Shown piece by piece: positions 1 through 6,892 of a stretch of 7,737 bases of DNA. The notes under the pieces are model-generated. The model did not search any database and was not told the origin of the DNA. It saw only the letters and a program-made list of their open reading frames with translations. Numbering within the stretch: position 1 is the first letter of the stretch; each line of letters opens with the position of its first letter. Source of the DNA: Gemmatimonadota bacterium (GTDB taxonomy: Bacteria; Gemmatimonadota; Gemmatimonadetes; Gemmatimonadales; Gemmatimonadaceae); contig CANJOX010000151.1 in the NCBI GenBank assembly GCA_947475795.1, forward strand, positions 1-7,737, written 5' to 3'. Both the position numbers and the translations under genes were made by a program.

Positions 1-1
1 A

Positions 2-439
2 ACCTACCGGCCACCGGCGACTGAACCGACGCCGACCGTGCAGGCGCAGCGGCAGATGGCGGTACTCGGTGCGGGGTGCGCCGCCTGCCGCGGGCACTGC
101 TGCGGACGGGGGAAAGAGCACGCCTTTTTGGGCGTCGACGCGATGCTGCATTACCTGCAGCGATTCCCCGACAAGGACGACGAGACCATCGTCTCCGACT
201 ACGTGGCCTATCTGTCCAAGCGCACCCTCACTGACGGGTGTGTCTTTCAGAATTCCGATGGGTGCGCTTTGCCCCGGGATATGCGGGCGGATATCTGCAA
301 TGCCTTCCACTGCACGGGCCTGAACATGATCCGGGATGCGTTTGAGGACGACGAGCCTGTGCGGGCCTTCTTCATCCATCAGGTCGGGACTGGGCTGCAG
401 GGCGGCCGCTTCGTGGACATCCCACCGGCGGCCGACTGA
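2..439 (+). CDS. YkgJ-like cysteine-cluster (putative Zn/Fe-chelating) protein, probably 5'-partial
   Basis: Small protein with the cysteine layout of the YkgJ/UPF0153 putative zinc- or iron-chelating family. Counting from the GTG at 38 as residue 1, it has CAACRGHCC at 14-22 (C-x2-C-x3-CC), then C68, C76, C87 and C92 in a GC-x-F...GC-x-LP...R...C...F-x-C arrangement, eight cysteines in all. No signal peptide or membrane segment is visible, so it is probably cytoplasmic. The family's biochemical role is unknown; a bound metal or cluster is inferred from the cysteines. The frame is open to the left edge and neither GTG 38 nor ATG 56 has a Shine-Dalgarno sequence, so the true start may lie outside the window; if not, 38 or 56 are the candidates. 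The stop is TGA 437-439. It converges with the S9 peptidase across a hairpin terminator. Confidence 0.8.
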   Translation, partial: TYRPPATEPTPTVQAQRQMAVLGAGCAACRGHCCGRGKEHAFLGVDAMLHYLQRFPDKDDETIVSDYVAYLSKRTLTDGCVFQNSDGCALPRDMRADICNAFHCTGLNMIRDAFEDDEPVRAFFIHQVGTGLQGGRFVDIPPAAD

Positions 440-481
440 CGGCAGTGGACCCACGACGGGCACCGAGGATCGGGCGTAACC

Positions 482-524
482 ACAAACGGGCCGTGCGCAC
501 TGCGCACGGCCCGTTTGTTTGTTT
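482..524 (+). terminator. Rho-independent terminator, possibly bidirectional
   Basis: A perfect 17-bp inverted repeat (482-498 with 502-518) encloses a three-base ACT loop. On the plus strand a T-rich tail of GTTT repeats runs from 513 to 524. The stem is GC-rich in its upper part. It starts 42 bases after the stop of the cysteine-cluster gene and lies just beyond the stop of the convergent peptidase at 551. Read on the minus strand, the tail is TTTGTGGTTA, less T-rich but still plausible, so it may serve both genes. Confidence 0.88.
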
Positions 525-550
525 GCGCCGCGGTACCGCGCGACCGGCGG

Positions 551-3154
551 CTACTTGATCTCGCCGTTGCCGCGGTAGTAGTCGCCCAGCAGGTGCTCGG
601 CGAAGTACTCCATCAGCATGCGCTGGTTATACGGGCCGGTGCCGCGGTAGCCGTGCGGCTCACCGGGGTAGATGAAGAAGTCGAAGCGCTTGTTGGCCTT
701 GATCAGCGCATTCGCGAGGCGGATGGTGCCGCCCGGATGCACGTTGTTGTCGAGATCGCCGGTGGCGAGCGCAAGATTTCCCTTGAGGTTGACCGCAAGT
801 TCGTCGGTGGTGGGTACGCGGATCTCGAACTTGATCTTGTCGGCGTTCGTGGAATCCTGGACCACTTCACGCGCGGCGGCGTTCGCCCCCGGTCCGCCGC
901 GACGCGCGGCGCCGGTGCCACCGGCGCGCACGGCACCGCTGGCGCTGTCGGCCTTGGCGACCACCTTCACGCCGTGGTTCCACTCACTCCAGTTCTGGTT
1001 GTAGATGTTGTTGTCGTGATTGCCGGATTCCGACCAGCCCACCTTGAAGAATTCGTTGTACGGCGGCAGCAACATCGCGGCGGCGGTCATGAAGCCGCCA
1101 CCGGAGTGGCCGAAGATCCCGACTTTGTCGAGGTCGATGAAATGATGCCGCGCGGCGAGCTGCTCGATGGCGTACTTCTTATCGACCAGCGCGTAGTCGC
1201 GCATGTTGCCGTAGCCGTAGCGATGATACGCCAGCGAACGCAGCGGCGTGCCGCCGCGGTGGCCGACTTCGATCACGATGAAGCCGAGCTGCGCGAGCTG
1301 CATCAGCGGGCCGCGCACGCTGAAGCCGGTGGTCATGCCTTCCGTCTGCGGTCCCGGATAGACGTAGGTGATGATCGGATACTTCTTCGTGCTGTCGAAG
1401 TCGAACGGCTTCCACATGTTGCCGAACAGCTCGGTGACGCCATCGGCGGCCTTCACCGAGAACGTTTCCGCCGGCTTGAAGCCGAGTTCCTTCAGCTTCG
1501 ACAGATCCATCTCCTCGAGCGTGCTCAGGATGCGCCCCGTGGCGCCGTCGCGCAGCACCGACTTGAAGGGCAGGTCCATGCGTGAGAACGAGTCGTAGAT
1601 GTATCGCTTGGTGGGGGAGACGATGCTCGGCGTGCCGTTTTCGCCGAGGGTGGAGGCGTGGTGCGCGTTGCCGGCGTCGAGCAGCGTGAAGCCGGTGCCG
1701 TCGCCGTTCACGCGGTAGAGGTGCGTCTGGTAGAGCTGTTCCCCCGCTTCACGGCCCTGGCCCGACACCCACACCTGCTGCGTCGTGGAGTCGATCGTGA
1801 CGATGCTGTTGGCGTTCCACTGTCCCGTGGTGAGCGCGCGCTTCTCGCCCCCGTCGAACCCGTACACGTAGAACATGCCCCAGCCGGTCTTCTGCGACCA
1901 CCAGAGAAAGTCACCGCCCTTTTTCAGGTAGGCGACGTTCTTGGGCTCAAGTGCGGCCCCTTCGATCGCGTCGGTGAGCAGCGTCTTGATGGCGCCGGTG
2001 GCGACGTCCACTTCGATGAAATCCACGGCGCGCTGCGGACGGTCGCGACGCACGAGACGCACTTTGTCGCCGCTCACGGGCCAATGCACGTTCATCAGCG
2101 ACTGGTCCTTCCACTTCGCGACGTTGAGTTGCTTCACGGCCTTCTCGCCGCGACGGAAGGTCCACAGTTCGCTGCGCGTGACGTCTTCCTCGCCGGGCAT
2201 CGTGTACTTGTAGTGCAGCAGCACGGGGCGCGGCTGGGCGAGCACGTTCACGAGGAACAAGTCCTTCACCTTGCGCTGGTCGCGGCGCACGAACGCGAAA
2301 GATTTGCCGTCGGGTGACCACGTCACGTTCGGGCGGATGCGCTGATCGCGATTGCTCGCATCGTCGGTGTCGTCCTGCTCGCCGTCCGTCTGCTGACCGC
2401 CACCGGCGAGTGCCGCGAGCTGGCGCGCGTTCTCGGTCGTGTCACGGAAGCCGAAGGAGTAGTCCATCGCGCCGTCGGTGCTGATCTGCACGGTGTCGTT
2501 GCTGCTCTTCTCCACGAGGTAGAGATTGTGCATGCGCGCGAACACGAAGGCCGAACTGTCCTTGTTGAAGTTGCGGAACTCGCCGCGGGCACCGCCGCCG
2601 CCCTGGCCGCCGCCCTGCGTGTTGATCTCTTCGTCGGCCGGCGGGGGAGTGTTGCGTACGACGCGGCCATTTGACTTCAGCGTTTCCGTGGCCAGTGTCC
2701 ACTCGTAGCGCACGGTGTCCACGGTGAAGCGGAACGCCTTGTGGCTCTTCAGGAACGTGATGGTCTGGAAGGGCAGGTTGGTGGCGTCGTAGGGCTTCTT
2801 GCTGAGCAACGTGAGCTGCTCGGCCAGCTTGGCCGGATCGAACAACGGCCGCTTGGTGCCGCCGGTGGGCGAGGGCACGAAGAGCATGAAGCGATTGCCG
2901 TTCCGGTCCTTCCAGTTGTAGTACATCGTGTCCGTCTGCCCGAGGAAACGGGGCTGCACGGCCTGCGTGTACGTGATGGCGCGGAGCGCCGTGGTGCTGA
3001 ACCGATTGGCGAGTGCCCAGTTGCCCTTGTTGGCGCGACCTTCGTCGGCCTGACTGGTCTGGGGGCTGATCTGGGCCTGAGCGACACCGGCGCTGGCGGC
3101 CAGCAGCATCCACGTGCCGGTCCAGCGTCCGAGCCGACGCAATGCGAGAGCCAT
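551..3154 (-). CDS. Exported S9-family serine peptidase (DPP IV-like, prolyl oligopeptidase fold)
   Basis: Protein of 867 residues. ATG 3154 was chosen over upstream in-frame starts because GGAGG lies nine bases before it and it opens directly on a signal peptide (residues 1-27: basic n-region, hydrophobic core, AQA cleavage site). The reading frame continues upstream to 3388, but that part lacks protein-like features. Residues about 50-560 look like the DPP IV N-terminal beta-propeller, with a WSPDGKSFAF blade motif near 279-288. Residues about 570-867 are the alpha/beta-hydrolase domain: nucleophile S684 in GHSGGG, acid D802 in LDNNVH, base H834 in EPHGY. The GNHDNNIYN stretch near 711-719 is typical of bacterial secreted S9 peptidases, which cleave oligopeptides in the periplasm or outside the cell. 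Odd points: a glycine-rich tract at 180-188, an acidic tract at 251-271, and a Gly/Ala/Arg-rich insert at 736-764 between the catalytic Ser and Asp. I do not see the Glu-Glu motif that DPP IV uses to hold a free substrate N-terminus, so true dipeptidyl-peptidase activity is uncertain. Confidence 0.95.
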   Translation of the reverse strand: MALALRRLGRWTGTWMLLAASAGVAQAQISPQTSQADEGRANKGNWALANRFSTTALRAITYTQAVQPRFLGQTDTMYYNWKDRNGNRFMLFVPSPTGGTKRPLFDPAKLAEQLTLLSKKPYDATNLPFQTITFLKSHKAFRFTVDTVRYEWTLATETLKSNGRVVRNTPPPADEEINTQGGGQGGGGARGEFRNFNKDSSAFVFARMHNLYLVEKSSNDTVQISTDGAMDYSFGFRDTTENARQLAALAGGGQQTDGEQDDTDDASNRDQRIRPNVTWSPDGKSFAFVRRDQRKVKDLFLVNVLAQPRPVLLHYKYTMPGEEDVTRSELWTFRRGEKAVKQLNVAKWKDQSLMNVHWPVSGDKVRLVRRDRPQRAVDFIEVDVATGAIKTLLTDAIEGAALEPKNVAYLKKGGDFLWWSQKTGWGMFYVYGFDGGEKRALTTGQWNANSIVTIDSTTQQVWVSGQGREAGEQLYQTHLYRVNGDGTGFTLLDAGNAHHASTLGENGTPSIVSPTKRYIYDSFSRMDLPFKSVLRDGATGRILSTLEEMDLSKLKELGFKPAETFSVKAADGVTELFGNMWKPFDFDSTKKYPIITYVYPGPQTEGMTTGFSVRGPLMQLAQLGFIVIEVGHRGGTPLRSLAYHRYGYGNMRDYALVDKKYAIEQLAARHHFIDLDKVGIFGHSGGGFMTAAAMLLPPYNEFFKVGWSESGNHDNNIYNQNWSEWNHGVKVVAKADSASGAVRAGGTGAARRGGPGANAAAREVVQDSTNADKIKFEIRVPTTDELAVNLKGNLALATGDLDNNVHPGGTIRLANALIKANKRFDFFIYPGEPHGYRGTGPYNQRMLMEYFAEHLLGDYYRGNGEIK

Positions 3155-3163
3155 GTCCTGCTT

Positions 3164-3168
3164 CCTCC
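3164..3168 (-). promoter_or_regulatory. Shine-Dalgarno site of the S9 peptidase
   Basis: On the minus strand the sequence reads GGAGGAAGCAGGAC followed by ATG, giving a strong GGAGG ribosome binding site nine bases from the start. It decides the ATG at 3154 against upstream in-frame starts. Confidence 0.75.
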
Positions 3169-3185
3169 GAAGGGCGAGTACGGCG

Positions 3186-3203
3186 GCGCCCGGAAGCGGG
3201 CGC
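3186..3203 (-). repeat. Small hairpin in the peptidase 5' leader
   Basis: GCGCCCG and CGGGCGC form a perfect 7-bp inverted repeat around a four-base GAAG spacer (CTTC on the minus strand). It begins 32 bases upstream of the peptidase start. It could form an mRNA leader hairpin or a small operator, but there is no T tail and short GC-only repeats arise easily in this base composition. Confidence 0.35.
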
Positions 3204-3229
3204 ACCACAGGAGATTTACTCGCTGGAAC

Positions 3230-3264
3230 GGGGGGCCGTTGGGGATGCTGGGCGGAAACGGGGG
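3230..3264 (+). other. Putative G-quadruplex motif in the divergent intergenic region
   Basis: Four guanine runs on the plus strand, six G at 3230-3235, four at 3241-3244, three at 3250-3252 and five at 3260-3264, are separated by spacers of five, five and seven bases. This fits the standard G3+N1-7 pattern. The surrounding 232-base region 3155-3386 holds no gene I can support. It must contain promoters for both flanking genes unless transcription enters from elsewhere, but no clear -35/-10 pair was found. Folding is inferred from pattern only. Confidence 0.45.
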
Positions 3265-3386
3265 ACGGCGTGCCGCGCGGGGCGGGCGCGCGGCGGTGCC
3301 CTGGTCGCGTACATTCCCGTGATCCAGCGGACCGCACGCGCGTTGCACCGGCCGTGGCCACTCCCGTCAGCTCCCAGCACGCCGCC

Positions 3387-4271
3387 ATGGACGTGATTTC
3401 CCGCAGGCGCTTCCTCCTGACTGCCGGTGCTAGCGCCGCCGCGATCGTGATGGGGACGGCCGGCTACACGTTTCTGGTCGAGCCGGAGTGGCTGGAGATC
3501 ACGGCGGTCGATCTGCCCATCCGCCACCTACCGGCTGCGCTGGCCGGCTGTCGTCTGGTGCACATCTCGGACATCCACGTGTGCCCCAGTGTGGCGGATG
3601 ATTACGTCCGGGAGACGTTTGCGCGGGTGCGCGCCCTGGCGCCGGACATCGTGGTGGTGACCGGCGACCTGATTTCGCACCATGACGGGGAGATCGCGCA
3701 CGCCGAGGCGATCTACGCGTCGCTGCCGCGTGGGCGGCTGGGGACGTTCGTCAGCTTCGGGAATCATGACTACGGCCCGGCGTGGTCGTCGCCGGCCGTG
3801 GCCTCGCGGCTGCGGGGGATGCTCGAGAATCTCGGGGTGACCGTGCTCGTGAATGCCGTGGCCACTGCCGGTGATGTGCAGATCATTGGCATGGGCGACC
3901 TGTGGGCGGGGCAGTTCGCGCCTGAGCGCGCCCTGGCCCGCGCGGACCCGGCCGCGGCGCGGTTGGTGTTGAGTCACAATCCGGACAGCGTCGACCTGCC
4001 CGGCTGGGGACGTTACGACGGGTGGGTGCTGGCCGGCCATACGCACGGGGGGCAGTGCAAGCCGCCCTTCCTGCCGCCGCCCGTGCTGCCGGTGCAGAAC
4101 AAGCGGTACACCAGCGGGGCGTTCACGCTGTCCGGCGGGCGGCGGATGTACATCAGTCGCGGTGTGGGGACGTACCTGCCGGTGCGATTCAACGTGCGTC
4201 CGGAAGTGACGGTGTTCCGGCTGTCGGAGGCCGCGCCGGATCGTGCACGTGTCGGAACCTTTGCGACGTGA
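3387..4271 (+). CDS. Tat-exported YkuE/YaeI-type metallophosphoesterase
   Basis: Protein of 294 residues, the usual size for the YkuE/YaeI branch of calcineurin-like phosphoesterases. The N-terminus has a twin-arginine signal (SRRRFLL at 5-11) followed by a hydrophobic stretch to about residue 30 and the VEP tripeptide typical of the group, so it is predicted to be exported folded, possibly membrane-tethered. Metal-binding motifs appear in order: D62-x-H64 (SDIH), G93-D94, GNHD at 125-128, H197 in SHNPD, and GHTHGGQ at 217-223 with H218 and H220. The family hydrolyses phosphodiesters or phosphomonoesters with a two-metal centre; some members act on lipid A precursor-like substrates. The substrate here is unknown. 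ATG 3387 was chosen because it starts right before the Tat motif; no Shine-Dalgarno precedes it, and GTG 3354 is an in-frame alternative. Its TGA overlaps the GTG of the next gene, so it heads the operon. Confidence 0.93.
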   Translation: MDVISRRRFLLTAGASAAAIVMGTAGYTFLVEPEWLEITAVDLPIRHLPAALAGCRLVHISDIHVCPSVADDYVRETFARVRALAPDIVVVTGDLISHHDGEIAHAEAIYASLPRGRLGTFVSFGNHDYGPAWSSPAVASRLRGMLENLGVTVLVNAVATAGDVQIIGMGDLWAGQFAPERALARADPAAARLVLSHNPDSVDLPGWGRYDGWVLAGHTHGGQCKPPFLPPPVLPVQNKRYTSGAFTLSGGRRMYISRGVGTYLPVRFNVRPEVTVFRLSEAAPDRARVGTFAT

Positions 4272-5497
4272 AGGCACTCCGTTTCTGCCATGTGTCCACC
4301 TTCTACCCGCCATATCATTACGGCGGCGATGCGGTGTTGACACAGGCGATCTGCGAGGGGCTCGTGCGCCGTGGGCACGAGGTCACCGTGGTGCACTCGG
4401 TGGATGCGTACGAGCTGCGCAGCCCGTCGCCCGCGGCCCCCGTGGTCGATGCGCCCGGCCTTCGGCGTGTCGCGCTGCGCAGCGGCTTCGGTTCGCTGGC
4501 GCCGGTGATCGTGCAGCAGACGGGGCATCCGGGGCTGCTGCGCCGCGCCCTGCGCCGCGTGCTCGACGCGCCGTTCGATGTCGTGCACTTCCACAATGTG
4601 TCGCTGATCGGCGGCCCGGGCGTCTTCCCGATGAGCCGGGCGCCGGTCACGCTGTACACCCCGCACGATCATTGGCTCATGTGCGCCACGCACGTGCTTT
4701 GGAAGAACGGGGAGCGACCGTGTGATGCGCCGACGTGCCTGTCGTGCACGCTACGCAGTGGTGTGCCGCCGCAGCTGTGGCGGTGGGGGGCGCACGTGGC
4801 GCGCTCCCTCGAGTCGGTGGACTGTCTGCTGTCGCCGAGTACGTTCACGGCCGAGCGCCATCGCGCGGCCGGTGTTACGCGTCCGATTCGCGTGCTGCCG
4901 TCGTTCGCCACGCTGCCCGTTGCGGCGCCCCTGTCGCGCCCAGCGATGCCGCGGTTCGTCTTTGCGGGACGGCTGGTGGCGTCGAAGGGGATCGCTGATC
5001 TGTTGGCCGCGGTGGCGTCCCGTCCCGATTTCAGGCTGGAGGTCGTGGGCGACGGGCCGCTCGGTCCCGCGTTGCGCGCACAGTATCGCGACGCCGCGCA
5101 CATCACGTTCCGGCCGTCGGTGACGCACGACGAGATGGCGTCCGTGTTCGCGGGGGCCACGGCGGTCGTGGTACCGTCGTGGGGCGCCGAAGTCTTCACG
5201 CTCACGGTGCTCGAAGCGATGGCGTGTGGCGTCCCGGTGATTGTGCGCCGCGCGGGGGGCAGCGCCGAGGCGGTGGAGCGCACCGGCGGCGGTCTGGTGT
5301 ACGATCACCCGTCCGAGTTACCGGCGCTGCTCGAGCGACTGGCCACGGACGGCGTGTTCCGCGACGAGTTGGCTGCCCGGGGGCGCGCGGGGGTGATCGC
5401 GCACTACGGCGACGATCGCTGGTTTGCGGATTATCTGGACGCCATCGAAGACATTGCGGCGTCGAAGCGCACGCCGCACGGCGCGGGGGACGCGTGA
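4268..5497 (+). CDS. GT4-type (GT-B fold) glycosyltransferase
   Basis: Protein of 409 residues with both Rossmann-like halves of a GT-B enzyme. The N-terminal acceptor half has the glycine-rich FYPPYHYGGDAVL loop near 12-24 and DVVHFHN at 104-110. The C-terminal donor half starts with FAGRLVASKG at 232-241 and VVGDGPLG at 259-266, and ends in the E-x7-E nucleotide-sugar motif (E308, E316) followed by AMACGVPVI. It would transfer a sugar from a nucleotide-sugar to a lipid-linked or small-molecule acceptor at the cytoplasmic side; donor and acceptor cannot be read from sequence. An insert carries four cysteines, C139, C152, C157 and C160, a possible metal-binding knuckle found in some GT4 enzymes. 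GTG 4268 overlaps the previous TGA by four bases and directly precedes the first beta strand, which supports this start although the ribosome site is weak. Its stop overlaps the P450 start in the same way. Confidence 0.92.
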   Translation: MKALRFCHVSTFYPPYHYGGDAVLTQAICEGLVRRGHEVTVVHSVDAYELRSPSPAAPVVDAPGLRRVALRSGFGSLAPVIVQQTGHPGLLRRALRRVLDAPFDVVHFHNVSLIGGPGVFPMSRAPVTLYTPHDHWLMCATHVLWKNGERPCDAPTCLSCTLRSGVPPQLWRWGAHVARSLESVDCLLSPSTFTAERHRAAGVTRPIRVLPSFATLPVAAPLSRPAMPRFVFAGRLVASKGIADLLAAVASRPDFRLEVVGDGPLGPALRAQYRDAAHITFRPSVTHDEMASVFAGATAVVVPSWGAEVFTLTVLEAMACGVPVIVRRAGGSAEAVERTGGGLVYDHPSELPALLERLATDGVFRDELAARGRAGVIAHYGDDRWFADYLDAIEDIAASKRTPHGAGDA

Positions 5498-6843
5498 TAA
5501 GTGATGCCTCCCTGCGCGGTCCGCGCGGCCTACCGCTCGTGGGCCATGCGCTCGCCTTCCTACGCGACAAGCCACAGTTCCTCCTGTCCTGCCGGCAGCA
5601 CTACGGCGACTGCGTACGGCTGCACCTCGGTGGCCCCACGTGGCTGCTCAACGATCCGCGGGCGGTGAAGCACGTGCTGGTCGATGCGGCGGAGCGGTAC
5701 GAGAAGACGCCGAAGCTGACCACGGCGAGCGGCCGTGCGCTCTCCGGCGCCGGATTGCACACCGCCACGGGGAACGAGCATCTGCACCTGCGCCGGATGG
5801 TGCAGCCGCTCTTTCACCGGCATGTCGTGGCCGGACACGAAGCGCTCGTGCTAGCGACGGCGGAACGCTGGATGTGCGGATGGCGCGATGGACAGGTGAT
5901 CGACCTGTGGCAGGAGATGCTCGGCGTGTCGCAGCAGATCATGCTGCACGCCCTCTTCGGTGACGACTTCACCGACGACGGGCGCTTTGCGGAGGCGGTG
6001 ACCGTCCGCCGCCGCTACATCGAGTACTATTTCACGTCGAACCTGCCCGCGCCCGACCGGTGGCCGTGGCCGATTGTCCGGCGCTACGGCACGGCACGCG
6101 GGATCATGCACGCCGTGATCGACCGGGAGATTGCACGCCGTCGTGACGGAGCCTTCCGCGGTGCCCCCGGCGACGACTGGCTGTCGCAGCTGCTACGCAC
6201 CGAAGGGCGCGACGGCGCACGCCTGAACGACACGCAGGTCCGCGACGAAGCCGTCACGCTGACGAGCACGGGCTACGAGACGGTGGCGGCGGCGGTCACA
6301 TGGACGGGGCATCTGCTGGCGCAGCATGCGAGCGTGCAGGAGGCGGTCCGCGACGCGCTCGCCGCGCCCGACGATGGCGCGCCCCGTGGTGCATCTGGTA
6401 GCGACGCGCCGTCCATGCTTACGCGAGCACTCGATGAGGCGATGCGCCTGTACCCGCCAACGTGGCTGTACGTCCGCGTGGCCGTGACGCCGGACGTGCT
6501 GCCGGGTGGGCAGCGGGTCGCACCCGGCGAGAAGGTGTATCTGGCCCCGTACACGCTGCACCGTCATCCGGACTGGTATCCCGATGCCGAACGCTTCGAC
6601 CCCGAGCGCTTCCTCCCCGACGCGGTGCGGGCGCGCCCGCGCTTCACATACTTCCCGTTCGGTGGTGGTGCGCGGCAGTGCCTTGGGGAACCGTTTGCCC
6701 GGATGGAAGCGCGCGTGCTGGTGCGTGCCCTGTTGCAGCGCTTCCGGCTGGAGCCGCTCACGGCGGCGGTCGTCCCGCTCCGCGCCTCGATCGTGCTCGA
6801 ACCACGGGGCGGGTTACCGGTGCGACTGCGGGCGACTGGGTGA
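5494..6843 (+). CDS. Cytochrome P450 monooxygenase
   Basis: Protein of 449 residues, a full-length soluble bacterial P450. It starts almost directly with the proline-rich hinge RGPRGLPLVG (8-17) and has no membrane anchor. The I-helix oxygen-activation motif is TGYETV at 259-264, with E262 and T263 as the acid-alcohol pair. ExxR is E315-A-M-R318, the PERF motif is at 370-373, and the haem loop FGGGARQCLG at 389-398 places the thiolate ligand at C396. It looks closer to CYP4/CYP102-like fatty-acid or terpene oxidases than to short CYP107-type enzymes, but this is an impression without a search. It would hydroxylate or otherwise oxidise a hydrophobic substrate using O2 and electrons from a ferredoxin or flavodoxin system; no redox partner gene is in the window. 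GTG 5494 overlaps the glycosyltransferase stop in a GTGA, with a purine-rich GGGGGA three bases before it, indicating translational coupling. Confidence 0.95.
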   Translation: MISDASLRGPRGLPLVGHALAFLRDKPQFLLSCRQHYGDCVRLHLGGPTWLLNDPRAVKHVLVDAAERYEKTPKLTTASGRALSGAGLHTATGNEHLHLRRMVQPLFHRHVVAGHEALVLATAERWMCGWRDGQVIDLWQEMLGVSQQIMLHALFGDDFTDDGRFAEAVTVRRRYIEYYFTSNLPAPDRWPWPIVRRYGTARGIMHAVIDREIARRRDGAFRGAPGDDWLSQLLRTEGRDGARLNDTQVRDEAVTLTSTGYETVAAAVTWTGHLLAQHASVQEAVRDALAAPDDGAPRGASGSDAPSMLTRALDEAMRLYPPTWLYVRVAVTPDVLPGGQRVAPGEKVYLAPYTLHRHPDWYPDAERFDPERFLPDAVRARPRFTYFPFGGGARQCLGEPFARMEARVLVRALLQRFRLEPLTAAVVPLRASIVLEPRGGLPVRLRATG

Positions 6844-6892
6844 CCAGCCTCCGGACGCTGGTACGGACTCACGCGTGGGGCTATCGTCCGAC

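Noticed and set aside
515..1585. Long plus-strand open frame of 356 codons opposite the peptidase
   Set aside because: It is antisense to a well-supported S9 catalytic domain, is His/Val/Arg/Ala-rich with no recognisable motif, and begins inside the terminator tail. Long antisense frames are expected at this GC content.
3310..3315. TACATT as a possible -10 box for the phosphoesterase operon
   Set aside because: Only four of six consensus bases match and no -35-like hexamer lies at proper spacing; one such match is expected by chance.
3114..3386. N-terminal extension of the phosphoesterase by 91 residues
   Set aside because: It overlaps the divergent peptidase start and leader, has no conserved features, and would place the Tat motif far inside the protein.
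3155..3388. N-terminal extension of the peptidase by 78 residues
   Set aside because: The extension is Arg/Pro/Ala-rich, would bury the signal peptide internally, and the inner ATG has a strong ribosome site.
4669..5308. Minus-strand open frames opposite the glycosyltransferase
   Set aside because: Low-complexity Arg/Ser/Ala-rich shadows of a strongly supported GT4 gene.
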